From Gari tellinella (Eukaryota > Mollusca > Bivalvia > Cardiida > Psammobiidae): a stretch of DNA of 64,000 nucleotides. Shown here piece after piece: positions 20,530 to 29,753 of this stretch. The first letter of the stretch is position 1. Each line of letters begins with the position of its first letter. Under the pieces are notes generated by a model. The model saw only the letters and a list, made by a program, of their open reading frames with translations. It had not been told where the DNA came from and searched no databases. The DNA lies in assembly GCA_922989275.2 (NCBI GenBank), contig OV277866.1, forward strand, positions 37,713,246 to 37,777,245, read 5' to 3'. A program made the translations under genes and the position numbers.

Positions 20530-21400
20530 GCTTGTATTCAAAGATCAACAGTCAATATTATTCAATGGTACATTGACACAGGTTTAACTTACTTTTAAAG
20601 ACATTCGCGACCAAATGAAATCTCCGATAGATCTCTATGAAAATTTCAGCATAGGTTCTTCAAACATATCTAAGTACCATGGCAAAAAGAAAATCATAGA
20701 TTATAACGGTATTTTTTTGTTTATGGGTATTTGAAATGTATGATGTAGCCATTCTCGACAAAGAGTCGGCATGCGTTATTTTTCCTTTAAAAAATGATGT
20801 AAAGTAATAATTGGCACAAAGAAACATTAAAACAGTTAAAAAGTGATGCTCACTAAAATTATGATGCAAATGGTATAGTTTGTTGCCTGATATATATGCA
20901 TTTTTCTTAATTGTTTTCGGCTCCAATTCAATGAAAACACTCACTCAATCAAAATCTGCCGGAAATAAATTGACGAAACTTCTCACAATAAAAGCTATAG
21001 GTGTGAGTAATAAGAAAATGGTAAAAAAACATTAGTTATGATGCTTCTTTTGAAACTATAGGCACTCTCATACATATACTAACGGCCTAAATAAGCAGAC
21101 GGCTTTTTCTATTTGATCTCGGGTTCATGCTTATACTCAATATGATAGAAGTTCTTGGTTATTAAATTAGCATTATTAGATAGAGTATTTGCCAAATTTC
21201 ACGTACTTTCATTTATCAAGTGCATTCATGCATTTAACGTCTATATTACGCGATTAATGGAGATCGTTTGAAACCGAAAGTGTCTACGAGAGGTAACAGA
21301 TATGCACGATTTCGTTGAGTAACGATGCTTGATTTATCGTACTTCGTTAAATGCCACTAGGTGTCTCACGAATTGGTAGCGTATGCCGTTAAAAGGGGCG
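20530..21400. other. No recognisable feature
   Basis: AT-rich DNA without an identifiable repeat or gene. The 94-residue open frame on - at 20660-20944 shows no motif I recognise. Confidence 0.4.
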
Positions 21401-21776
21401 TTAACCCTTTCGGCGCCGAAATCGCACCTATGCGACTTTGCAAACAGTTTCAGGGCTCTAGATAAGAGGGAGTAAAATGTACAAATCCAACATTTTCTCG
21501 CTCATTTCAAACCAAACCCTATGTTGTGACTACTCATTAGAATCGTCTCGAAGAGACGATTCTAATGAGTAGTGACACCATTGGGTTTTATTTAGAAATA
21601 AAGATTTCAGTTTTAGAAAAACTCCCCTTATCTGGAGCCCTGAGTTTGACACTCGCATCAATATTTCTAAAGTCATTCTACCTTAAATCTTACTTTGAAA
21701 CGTGACAATTTTCAAGCAGACGATAAAACAGTGAAGGGGTTAAATTAACCCGATTGATTTGGCGCCGAAAGGGTTA
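21401..21776. mobile_element. Family B MITE split by family I
   Basis: TTAACCCTTTCGGCGCCGAA to TTGGCGCCGAAAGGGTTAA, a 19-bp perfect terminal inverted repeat including TTAA. The core was reduced to GCAAACAGTTTGACACTCG and was then split by the I element at 21451-21642. Confidence 0.85.
21451..21642. mobile_element. Family I MITE with 5-bp target duplication
   Basis: CAGGGCTCTAGATAAGAGG to CCCTTATCTGGAGCCCTG. AGTTT lies on both sides. Centre: a perfect palindrome AATCGTCTCGAAGAGACGAT extended by ACTACTCATTAG. Inserted in family B. Confidence 0.88.
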
Positions 21777-21931
21777 AGCTTCCACTGAACGAAAATACAT
21801 GGGGATGTGACTGTTAAATGAAGGGCAAAAGTAATGCAGAAGGGTCATTTACAATAATTATACCTTTGTCATACAATAAGCTGCCACCGGTCATAAATAC
21901 TGAAAAGATTCAACATCTGTGAATATGGCGC

Positions 21932-22143
21932 TTAACCAATGTATACCCAGTGGATTCTTCCATATTTATATATTGGATTAGTTCATTTTTATTAAAGAGG
22001 TGCCTGGTCAAAATTTTCATTTTCGTTTTGTTTTATATTGATTTTTTTTTATCAGCAAACAGTGTAGATAATGCGGCGTCTTATCAGAGTCTACACTGTT
22101 TGCCTATGTCCCATATATGTGATCGTGGGCACAAATGGGTTAA
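21932..22143. mobile_element. Family C MITE, TTAA-flanked
   Basis: TTAACCAATGTATACCCAG to CGTGGGCACAAATGGGTTAA, 212 bp. The core has lost the left-arm GACTCTGATCAGACGCC, leaving AGTGTAGATAATGCGGCGTC. Confidence 0.85.
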
Positions 22144-22165
22144 TACAGCTTTTTACATATATATG

Positions 22166-22625
22166 TTTACCCCTTCACCGCTTTATTGTCGTCTGTTTCA
22201 TTATTGTTGTCTGCAAGACACGTTTCAAGGTTAGATTTAAGGTTGTCTGACTTATTAATTATCGATTAGAGTGTCAAACTGTTTGGGTCCTGATCAGACG
22301 CCGCATTATACGGCGTCTGTTGAGGACCCAAACTGTGTGTTAACTCTTTTCTCCCTGAAACTTTAAATGGACAATTCCAGTTTCCATTTTAGTCTAGTCT
22401 ATTTCTGACTTTTAAGGGTTGTTTTTGTCATTATTGGCATTATGACAAACAGTGAAGACCCTGATCAGAGGGCTCCTTTCGGAGCCCTCTGATCTGGGTC
22501 TTCACTGTTTGTATGGGACAAGTGTACTATCCACATGTGCACTGTTGTGAAAAAGACGCCTATATGCGGGACTAGGGTTCAAAGGGTTAACGCGCTTTAT
22601 GGCGTCATCGAGAGTGAAAGGGTTT
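22166..22625. mobile_element. Family B MITE carrying nested family D
   Basis: TTTACCCCTTCACCGCTTT at the left, and CATCGAGAGTGAAAGGGTTT at the right. Core 1 is at about 22270-22335 (GGGTCCTGATCAGACGCCG). The right arm is split at GTGTGTTAA / TTAACGCGCTTTATGGCG by the D element. Removing D and one TTAA restores the usual B junction. Confidence 0.9.
22340..22590. mobile_element. Family D MITE nested in family B
   Basis: TTAACTCTTTTCTCCCTGAA to GGGTTCAAAGGGTTAA. The hairpin GTGAAGACCCTGATCAGAGG / CCTCTGATCTGGGTCTTCAC has apex GCTCCTTTCGGAGC. One arm mismatch (GATCAG against GATCTG). Clean TTAA duplication. Confidence 0.95.
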
Positions 22626-22634
22626 AATGAGCTG

Positions 22635-22830
22635 GGATTATCCCTTTCACTGCCATGACGTAATTGTCGTCTGCTTTTTTTTTTTCAAATGTAAAGGTTA
22701 AGTTTTTTGACCGAAGATATATTGAAATGAGTGGCAAACAGATTGGATCCTCATTTGACGCCGCGTGACACGGCGTCTAATTAGGATCCCAACTGTTTGC
22801 AAATAACAATTGTACTCGTTGTAAGTGTAA
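22635..22830. mobile_element. Family B2 MITE
   Basis: TTATCCCTTTCACTGCCATG, ACGTAATTGTCGTCTGC; core GGATCCTCATTTGACGCCGC mirrored by GGCGTCTAATTAGGATCC. It is a rare case in which both arms carry the matching change (TCATTTGA / CTAATTAG in part). The right end is decayed. Confidence 0.7.
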
Positions 22831-23239
22831 CAGGTCGGCGTATTTATTTCTGTCTTGTCAAACGCTTTATTTTATGACTGAAAGGTTAAAAGCTGGGACG
22901 CATTTTGATCGCCTATTCGTACATGTATCTAAATATATAATTTCGAAAAAAGTCGCCTGCTTATCATTTTCAATTAACGAACACTTGTCATTTATATTTT
23001 GCATATTTGCTTTCAACTTAAGATCTGGATTCTTGGTTTTGGAAACAGTCGAACTCCGATATCTCGAATTCACTTTCAGAGTCAAACTTATTTCTTGAGT
23101 TGGATTTAAACATATTGAGATCGCTTAAGCCGAACTTATCCTTATTTTAAAGTTTAAACGTGAAGTCTTCACGACTTAACTTTGAAATACGATTAAGGAC
23201 GAATTAAGCGAGTTCGATATATCTAAGTTTCACTGTACA

Positions 23240-23590
23240 GTATAACCTCTATATATCGACCGTTTAACTGTGTTTATTATTAGGTGTTTATGACAGGACA
23301 GGGCTCCAGATAAGAGGGAGTAAACTCAATAAAACCAACATTTTCTCACTCATTTCAGCACTAAATCCTATGGTGTTACTACTCATTAGAATCGTCTCGA
23401 AGAGACGATTCTAATGATTAGTGACACCATAGGGTTTAATGCAGAATTAAAGATTTTAGTTTTTGTAATACTCCCCTTATCTGGAGCTCTGCAGGAGACT
23501 GATTAAAGCAAGATGACAGTATAACAGAAGGCTCATTCGGAAGCTTTCTGTTTTTCTGTCTCCTTGCTTTAAGCTGTCACCTGTCTTCAA
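23240..23590. mobile_element. Family F MITE split by family I
   Basis: TATAACCTCTATATATCGACC at the left and TTGCTTTAAGCTGTCACCTG at the right, around core 2 (AAAGCAAGATGACAGTATAAC). It is interrupted at 23299-23491 by the I element. Confidence 0.7.
23299..23491. mobile_element. Family I MITE with 5-bp target duplication
   Basis: CAGGGCTCCAGATAAGAGG to TTATCTGGAGCTCTG, CAGGA on both sides. The central palindrome TAATGA-type apex is ACTCATTAGAATCGTCTCGA / AGAGACGATTCTAATGATTAG. Confidence 0.88.
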
Positions 23591-23796
23591 TACAATGAGT
23601 CAGAGTGTTAGTGGTCGTAATAGAAGAGTGGCTCAGTATATAAAATGTTCTGACTTTGTTTGCAACGTATGTCAGGTGAATGAAAAAAAATTACAAATTA
23701 GAACAAGCCTAGATTATATTAGCCTTTTGATTGCCGTACTTTTATTCACATCTGTAATCAGATTACGTCATCTACCATTTACCATTGCTACAACAC

Positions 23797-23850
23797 CACA
23801 ACAACAACAACAACAACAACTACTACTACTACTACTACTAATGATACTAC
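23797..23850. repeat. (CAA)n(CTA)n microsatellite
   Basis: ACCACAACAACAACAACAAC followed by TACTACTACTACTACTAATG. It directly precedes the SINE. Confidence 0.9.
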
Positions 23851-23883
23851 TACATCGAGATAACTTGCGTCTATTATTTCCAG

Positions 23884-24146
23884 GGGCCTCCGTGTTCTAG
23901 TGGTATAGTCACTGTGACTTACATCACTAAGCTCCTCACCGCTGTGAGTTCGAATCCCAGTAGGGTCGTTCGGATATTTCACGTGGCTTGCGGAATGTCG
24001 GTGGTTCTTCCCAGTTGCCGATTTGTGCCTGAAACAGTGCATAAGGACATCTGGGGTCTTCCTCCACCTGTAATGTAGCTGGACGTCGCGATACGAATGA
24101 AATACTGTTGAAAGCGACGTAAAATCAAAATAAATCAAATGAAATC
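23884..24146 (+). mobile_element. tRNA-derived SINE
   Basis: A tRNA-like head has a box A-like TAGTGGTATAGTCA (from about 23898) and an exact box B GAGTTCGAATCCC (23946-23958). The body is TTTCACGTGGCTTGCGG, TGCCTGAAACAGTGCATAAG, CATCTGGGGTCTTCCTCCAC. The 3' tail GAAAGCGACGTAAAATCAAA, then ATAAATCAAATGAAAT, is of a type I recall from molluscan SINEs, where the tail is shared with a LINE partner. Transcription would be by RNA polymerase III. The 116-residue frame on the - strand across it is not a gene. Confidence 0.85.
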
Positions 24147-24259
24147 TACTACATGTATTTCCAATACATCTACAAACTTCACTTCTACTACTGTTTCTAT
24201 GTAAACTTCCAAAACTAATCCTATCTTCCCGGCTACTGCACAGCTCCTGGTATTACTAC

Positions 24260-24477
24260 TATAGTGGAGAAAACGTTATTCTTTCCCGTTTAAACGCAAA
24301 CGAAACGCGAACGCATTTCAATAAAATGGAGGAAAAGGCACCTTTTTGACAATTCTGACTATTTATTTAAAACTGAGTGACCCGGCGTCTGATCAGGCTC
24401 CAAACTGTTTGCATATATAGGAAATAATTGTTAAGAGTAAACGCGTTTATTGAGAAAGAATAACGTTTTCTCCACAT
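24260..24477 (+). mobile_element. Family A MITE, left core half deleted
   Basis: TATAGTGGAGAAAACGTTATT to GAATAACGTTTTCTCCAC. The left palindrome arm is missing: AAACTGAGTG joins directly to ACCCGGCGTCTGATCAGGC. It abuts a (TAC)n tract. Confidence 0.88.
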
Positions 24478-24660
24478 TACTACTGCCGCTACTACTGCTT
24501 CTACTGCTACCACAACCACAACTACGACTACCTCTGCTTTTATTACTGCTACGTAAACTGTATTTATCAATACTACTACCACTATCCCTAATAATAAAAC
24601 TACTTTTACTGCTACTACTACTACTGCTACTACTATCTCTGCTGTACTACTGTTTATACA
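24476..24660. repeat. Degenerate (TAC/TGC)n tract
   Basis: TACTACTGCCGCTACTACTG and similar trinucleotides over about 185 bp. It reads as poly-Leu in one + frame, which creates the start of a spurious 361-residue open frame. Confidence 0.8.
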
Positions 24661-24672
24661 TGTACATTGTAC

Positions 24673-25771
24673 TACAGTGCTCCCTCTCTACAACGACCCT
24701 CCCAACAACGACTCCCTCTCTACAACGACCCTCCCAACAACGACTCCCTCTCTACAACGACCCTCCCAACAACGACTCCCTCTCTACAACGGCCCTCCCA
24801 ACAACGACTCCCTCTCTACAACGACCCTCCCAACAACGACTCCCTCTCTACAACGACCCTCCCAACAACGACTCCCTCTCTACAACGACCCTCCCAACAA
24901 CGACTCCCTCTCTACAACGGCCCTCCCAACAACGACTCCCTCTCTACAACGACCATCCCAACAACGACTCCCTCTCTACAACGGCCCTCCCAACAACGAC
25001 TCCCTCTCTACAACGGCCCTCCCAACAACGACTCGCTCTCTACAACGGCCCTCCCAACAACGACTCCCTCTCTACAACGGCCCTCCCAAACAACGACTCC
25101 CTCTCTACAACGGCCCTCCCAACAACGACTCCCTCTCTACAACGACCCTCCCAACAACGACTCCCTCTCTACAACGGCCCTCCCAACAACGACTCCCTCT
25201 CTACAACGGCCCTCCCAACAACGACTCCCTCTCTACAACGGCCCTCCCAACAACGACCCCCTCTCTACAACGGCCCTCCCAACAACGACTCCCTCTCTAC
25301 AACGGCCCTCCCAACAACGACTCCCTCTCTACAACGGCCCTCCCAACAACGACTCCCTCTCTACAACGGCCCTCCCAACAACGACTCCCTCTCTACAACG
25401 GCCCTCCCAACAACGACTCCCTCTCTACAACGGCCCTCCCAACAACGACTACCTCTCTACAACGACGCTTGGCGCTGTTCCCGAAACAAAACATTAATGT
25501 CCAAACTTTTCATGGCTGCAATGCCGTCTGCTTAAATTTGTCGTCTCCTGTTTTTCTCAAAGTTACATACTGGACATTTTGACAGAATTCTTTTTAATGA
25601 AAAGTGACAAACAGCTTGAATCCAGATCAGACGCCGCGTTACGCGGTGTCTGATCTGGATTCAAGCTGTTTGCAAATGTAAGCCAATTTCCCTCCCTATA
25701 GCGACTCCCTCTGAACAACGAACACAATTTTTGTTTCCCATTGGGTGTCGTTGTAGAGAGGGAACGCTGTA
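24673..25771. mobile_element. Family E MITE with expanded terminal repeat
   Basis: TA-flanked E element: TACAGTGCTCCCTCTCTAC at the left and TTGTAGAGAGGGAACGCTGTA at the right. Usual E copies are about 350 bp; this one is 1.1 kb because a 32-bp subterminal unit is amplified at its left end. The remaining E body at 25470-25771 is ordinary, with core 1 (GAATCCAGATCAGACGCCGC / GGTGTCTGATCTGGATTC) at about 25608-25672. Confidence 0.92.
24680..25467. repeat. 32-bp minisatellite, about 24-25 copies
   Basis: The unit is CTCCCTCTCTACAACGRCCC followed by TCCCAACAACGA, nearly identical in every copy except an A/G at one position and a 1-nt insertion near 25089. Since 32 is not a multiple of 3, all three + frames cycle through the same peptide and stay open. 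The 276-361 residue frames here are artefacts. Confidence 0.97.
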
Positions 25772-25799
25772 ATGATAAATACAGTGCATATCGTAGCAT

Positions 25800-26150
25800 G
25801 AGAAAGATAAACTAGGACAACCAATACGTCCTACCTTATTTTTTATTTGAAATATCAACAATCAGTTACATCACGTAAAATATCTGTATATTTTTTAGCA
25901 AGGGGTTAAAAGCTGGGACGAATATCCTATATAAGGCCTCAGCTGCTAAGGACATGTCAACAAACGCAACTGACTGCATACTTCTTCAACACCATTAAGA
26001 ATAGTAGTAGCTGTGAACAGAATATTCGAATAACGTCAGGATATAAAGAGGAGCAGTGAAAGCGACAAATAAAAGAAAGTAAGTAAAGATACATGTACAT
26101 GTATGCATGTAATCACGTTATTTACTACCAACCCCGATACCTCGAACTCG
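25800..26150. other. No recognisable feature
   Basis: Unique-looking sequence between an E and a D element. No open frame of note, no hairpin. Confidence 0.4.
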
Positions 26151-26153
26151 CTA

Positions 26154-26381
26154 TTAACTCATATGCCCGTGAAACTTTTAATATACATTTCCCTTTTCTA
26201 ATAAAGTATAGTCCATTTTAGACTATTTAGGGTTGGTTTTAACAATTTATTGAAAACTGACAAACAGTGCAGACCCTGATCAGAGTGCTCCTGCAGGAGC
26301 TCTCAGATCAGGGTCTACACTGTTTGCATAGGACAAGTTGTTAATGACGAGTATACTTGTCGTTAGACTTCAACGGGTTAA
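26154..26381. mobile_element. Family D MITE, TTAA-flanked
   Basis: TTAACTCATATGCCCGTGAA to AGACTTCAACGGGTTAA. Hairpin GTGCAGACCCTGATCAGAG / CTCAGATCAGGGTCTACAC with apex TGCTCCTGCAGGAGC. Confidence 0.88.
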
Positions 26382-26678
26382 TAACTTGAGATTTCAATAT
26401 TTCAATATTTTATTCATATCAAACCAGAAGGTCACAAACGATGAGAACATCTCCGTATTTCAAAGTTAAAACGAAGCTAAGCCACATTTTTACTTTGAAA
26501 TAAGGATATGTTTGACTTAAGCCACATTTCACCTTTGAACTACGAATATATTCGACTTTTAAAGTGTGGCCCAAATAATGAAATTCAACTAGAGAAATAC
26601 GGGTAAATTATTAAAATTAGATTTAATCGAGTTCGAGAATTCAGCGATTGACCGTACAACTCAATCCTTCTTAGCTTT

Positions 26679-26932
26679 CAGGGCTGCCATAAGTTGACAT
26701 GAAAAATCCTAAGTTTCCAAATTTGCATTTTTCAAGTGCGATTTTACGAATCGTACCTTTACCCCATATCCTTTTTCTTGTTTTGTTGACATGCGACAAC
26801 TTAAAGCAGACTGTAAGTAAAGCAGAATGCGCCTTAGGGCGCATTCTGCTTTACTTTCAGCCTGCTTTAAGCTACCATGAACTGGGAAAAAATCCTGAGA
26901 TTTAGGTAAAATCCGGAGAAATGGCAGCCCTG
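26679..26932. mobile_element. Family H MITE with 6-bp target duplication
   Basis: CAGGGCTGCCATAAGTTGAC to AAATGGCAGCCCTG, in the opposite orientation to the copies at 10232 and 11444. AGCTTT lies on both sides (26673-26678 and 26933-26938). Core 2 has a perfect apex AATGCGCCTTAGGGCGCATT. Confidence 0.92.
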
Positions 26933-27201
26933 AGCTTTAGAGTCTTTATATTGAACAACCACTGAGTCGGAGTATTTTATTACATTGATCATTGATTTAC
27001 CTTTTAATACAATATAAATGTAAAAAATAAATTGCTGATGAGAGCTATCCGTTTTACAAACAATGTAAACCATGCACCAGTTTCCCTGCTGCTTCTTTCA
27101 GTGATTGATTAATACGAGATTAACTGTTACAATTCTAAAGTTCTACAACTCTAATAGTTTAATTAACAGTTTTACAAAGACAAAAAAATGAATAAGAACT
27201 T

Positions 27202-27444
27202 TTAACCCTTTCATGGTCACATTCATCGTGAGGGTTTTACCCCTTCACCGCCATAGTGTCGTCTGCTTCAATAGTGGTGTCTGCAGTATCGTTTTAAAGT
27301 TATATTTAAGCCAGTAAGACGTAATTGCAAAACAAGTTGCAAACAGTTTTGATCTTGATCAGACGCCGCGTAACGCGGCGTCTGATCAGGATCAAAATTG
27401 TTTGCAAATGCGCATCATGACGTCATTGAGAGTGAAAGGGTTTA
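27202..27444. mobile_element. Family B MITE, nearly complete
   Basis: TTAACCCTTTCATGGTCAC to TTGAGAGTGAAAGGGTTTA. The core at about 27338-27402 is TTTTGATCTTGATCAGACGC with mirror GATCAGGATCAAAATTG. The left arm shows the outer-plus-inner organisation (TTAACCC... then TTTTACCCCTTCACCGCC), which explains why some copies seem to have two starts. Confidence 0.9.
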
Positions 27445-27460
27445 GTAAAGCTATTCATTC

Positions 27461-27674
27461 TTAACCCTTAGCCCGCCAAATAAATTGTCGTCTGCTATAT
27501 TTCTCGTCTGCTTCAAGTTTCAAAGTGCTTCAAAGTTGCTCAAAATTGCTGAAAATGTTGTCCGAGTGTCAAACAGCTTGGATCCGGATGAGACGCCGAG
27601 TTACTCGGCGTCTCATCCGGATCCAAGCTGTTTGCATATGGAGCTATAGCCGTGAGTGGCAGGCTAAGGGTTAA
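27461..27674. mobile_element. Family B3 MITE with perfect hairpin
   Basis: TTAACCCTTAGCCCGCCAA to TGGCAGGCTAAGGGTTAA. The core GCTTGGATCCGGATGAGACG, CCGAGTTACTCGG, CGTCTCATCCGGATCCAAGC is fully complementary. GGATGAG replaces TGATCAG in both arms, so the arms changed together. Intact ends and hairpin suggest recent activity. Confidence 0.93.
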
Positions 27675-27760
27675 ACCCCTTTTTGTGATATAGATTACTG
27701 AAGTCGACTTCATAAAGATTTTGGATTCTGATAAACGCCGCGTAACGCCGATTCAAACTG

Positions 27761-27935
27761 TTAACGCTTTCGCTGCCAAATAGATCGTGAGGTTTCTACC
27801 CCTTCACCGTTCCATTGTCGCCTGCTTCAATATTGTTGTTTGCAATATCGTTTCAAATTTTAAAGCAGCGTAACTGAAGAAATTTAAAAAAGAATGTCAA
27901 ACAATTTGGATCCTGATCAGACGCCGCGTTACTCG
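27761..27935. mobile_element. Family B MITE, truncated
   Basis: TTAACGCTTTCGCTGCCAAA, CTACCCCTTCACCGTTCC; core left half TTTGGATCCTGATCAGACGC, then cut at CGCGTTACTCG. A preceding B fragment at 27690-27760 carries CGCCGCGTAACGCCG. Confidence 0.7.
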
Positions 27936-27949
27936 TGATAAAAGGCAAG

Positions 27950-28045
27950 TAAAAGCTTAAAGCAGGATAAAAGTAAAGCAGAAAGATCATATCGGATATT
28001 TCTGCTTTACCCTACTTTGAAAATTTGCTGTTTTAAGCAGCTCAT
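27950..28045. repeat. Core 2 relic
   Basis: AGCTTAAAGCAGGATAAAAG, TAAAGCAGAAAGATCATATC, then GCTGTTTTAAGCAGCTC. The right arm is interrupted. Confidence 0.5.
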
Positions 28046-28079
28046 CCAAGTACATGTACAACAATTACATGTATTTGCA

Positions 28080-28235
28080 AACAGTTTGCGGCGTCAGGTC
28101 AGGATCCGGACTTTTTTCAATATTTCTTAGGAATCAAACTGTTTGACACTCATTTTAATCAAACTGTTTGACACTCAGTTAAATATTTCTTAGGAATTAA
28201 AATGTTTGACACTCATTTCAATATTTCTTAAGCTA
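28080..28235. repeat. Family B core fragment with short tandem repeat
   Basis: AATATTTCTTAGGAATCAAA with CTGTTTGACACTCATTT recurs three times with variation (about 28117, 28170 and 28210). It derives from the B element right arm and lies 170-320 bp upstream of the sulfotransferase start. Confidence 0.6.
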
Positions 28236-28393
28236 CCATCTACTGGAATACAGTATAAAAATTATTTCGCTTGGTGCATACTAACATGAAGTATAAAGTT
28301 TAACTGTTTTCTTCATGTGGAGGAATTAATTAAAGGCTTGAAAAAGGCCTAATACAATATAGACAGTACCATTGTAATCCTATAAACTGTAAA

Positions 28394-28408
28394 TTCACTT
28401 CATTGCAG
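28394..28408 (+). promoter_or_regulatory. Possible 3' splice acceptor before sulfotransferase ATG
   Basis: TTCACTTCATTGCAG immediately precedes the ATG. It fits a pyrimidine-rich tract plus AG acceptor, so a non-coding first exon may lie upstream. No donor was identified. Confidence 0.4.
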
Positions 28409-29320
28409 ATGGGGCCTGCTATAGAAATGACTACCAAAAATGGCGAGGCACTATCGCTTGTTGCCTTCGAGGAAATGCGTGTAACACCTCTCATGGCTGA
28501 AAAGATTACATCGAATTTGAGTTATATCCAAGATATGGAGTACAAAGAAGGAGACGTTCTGCTTTGTTCTTCTCCCAAAAACGGTACACACTGGCTAATG
28601 CACTTAATGAAAGAACTGCGAAAAACAACATCTGATGCTGCTGAGGAGCCTCCAACAACTCCAAACCTTCTAGAGATGACACCGCCCGAACAACTGGAAA
28701 CGGCACCATCCCCTCGGCAGATCAGTACACATCTCATGCCAAAACGACTCCAAAATGCATTACAAAACGACAAATGCAAAGTTGTATTCGTTGCGCGCAA
28801 CCCAAAGGATGTAGCAGTCTCATTTTACCATCATCTGAAAAATTCCGCCACAATTGCTAACAAGCAGTCATGGGATGAGTATTTTGAGTCCTTCTACCAG
28901 GGAAATGTTCCTGGTGTTCCGTACTTTGACTATTTAGACGCATGGGAAAAGGTGTTTCAGGAGATAAAGAGCAACGGCAAACCAAACAACGTGGAGATAT
29001 TCTATTTTGAAGACATGAAACGAAACCCATTTCAAAATATCTGTAGACTGAGCCGACATCTTGGGTATGATAAAACTGATGACGAATTGCAACAAGTGAT
29101 GGAGGCATGCTCAATAGGAAACCTTCGTGAGAAGGTGAATAGTAATAAGGCCAACGTACACAAACTCCTACAAGACAAGGATGGGAAGAGTGTCATATTC
29201 AGAAAGGGAGACGTCGGTGATTGGAAGAACCACTTTACAGTGGCTCAGAATGAGGCATTTGACAGACTCATTGAATCCCGGCTTAAAGACAGCATGTTTC
29301 AGTTCAAATATACTAAATAG
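28409..29320 (+). CDS. Cytosolic sulfotransferase (SULT family)
   Basis: 303 residues if translation starts at the ATG at 28409. The frame extends two codons upstream, but only through TTG-CAG, which fits the end of an intron better. The enzyme should transfer sulfate from PAPS to a hydroxyl or amine on a small acceptor in the cytosol. Visible motifs: the 5'-phosphosulfate loop SSPKNGTHW (about residues 54-62, with the essential Lys), STHLMP with the catalytic His at about 108, the 3'-phosphate motif ARNPKDVAVSFYHH (about 129-142), YLDAWEKVF, and RKGDVGDWKNHFT (about 265-277) near the C-terminus. Length matches SULT1-type enzymes (about 285-305). No signal peptide or membrane segment, so it is not a Golgi carbohydrate sulfotransferase. 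The coding part is a single exon. Substrate cannot be told from sequence; bivalve genomes hold large SULT families. A family B MITE lies 165 bp past the stop. Confidence 0.95.
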   Translation: MGPAIEMTTKNGEALSLVAFEEMRVTPLMAEKITSNLSYIQDMEYKEGDVLLCSSPKNGTHWLMHLMKELRKTTSDAAEEPPTTPNLLEMTPPEQLETAPSPRQISTHLMPKRLQNALQNDKCKVVFVARNPKDVAVSFYHHLKNSATIANKQSWDEYFESFYQGNVPGVPYFDYLDAWEKVFQEIKSNGKPNNVEIFYFEDMKRNPFQNICRLSRHLGYDKTDDELQQVMEACSIGNLREKVNSNKANVHKLLQDKDGKSVIFRKGDVGDWKNHFTVAQNEAFDRLIESRLKDSMFQFKYTK

Positions 29321-29484
29321 AATCTTACCGTCTGATGATAATACATGTCTTTGCCTTCAGTTTAAACACTTAGACTGTCAACATGACACATTTACCCGCC
29401 TAAAAATGTTGCTGCCATATCATCGTCTGTGTATATTTCCGTCTGCTTTTATTTAGAAAGTAAGGAATTATATGCGTATTTGAC

Positions 29485-29733
29485 TAAACCCTTTCACTCT
29501 CAGTGCCGCTTATAAAAGCACGTTTGCAAACAGTTTGGATCCTGATCAGACGCCGCGTTACGCGGCGTCTGATCAGGATCCAAACTGTTTGACACTCGTT
29601 TTGAACTTTCTCCAGTCACACTTCTTTATTTTCAACTTTGAAATGACATTGCAGACAATAAACTTGAAGCAGACGACAATGAAACGGTGAAGGGGTAAAA
29701 ATCTCACGAAATAATTGACAGTGAAAGGGTTAA
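29485..29733. mobile_element. Family B MITE, full length
   Basis: TAAACCCTTTCACTCTCAG to AATTGACAGTGAAAGGGTTAA. Core 1 at about 29525-29590: perfect arms with GGATCC box, CGCGTTACGCG apex. It lies in the likely 3' flank of the sulfotransferase gene and could reach its transcript. Confidence 0.93.
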
Positions 29734-29753
29734 AAAACATTGATACATGTATG

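Noticed and set aside
24673..25467. Regularly spaced repeats considered as a CRISPR-like array
   Set aside because: There are no unique spacers, the genome is eukaryotic, and the unit is the end of a transposon.
24450..25582. Open frames of 276-361 residues with repeated Pro/Thr/Asn/Ser/Leu/Gln
   Set aside because: They are a 32-bp minisatellite read in three frames. The same peptide cycle appears in each, which rules out a real repeat protein.
29525..29590. Perfect GC-rich hairpin considered as a bacterial-type terminator or a miRNA precursor
   Set aside because: The same hairpin recurs dozens of times in MITEs. Small-RNA production is possible but cannot be judged from sequence alone.
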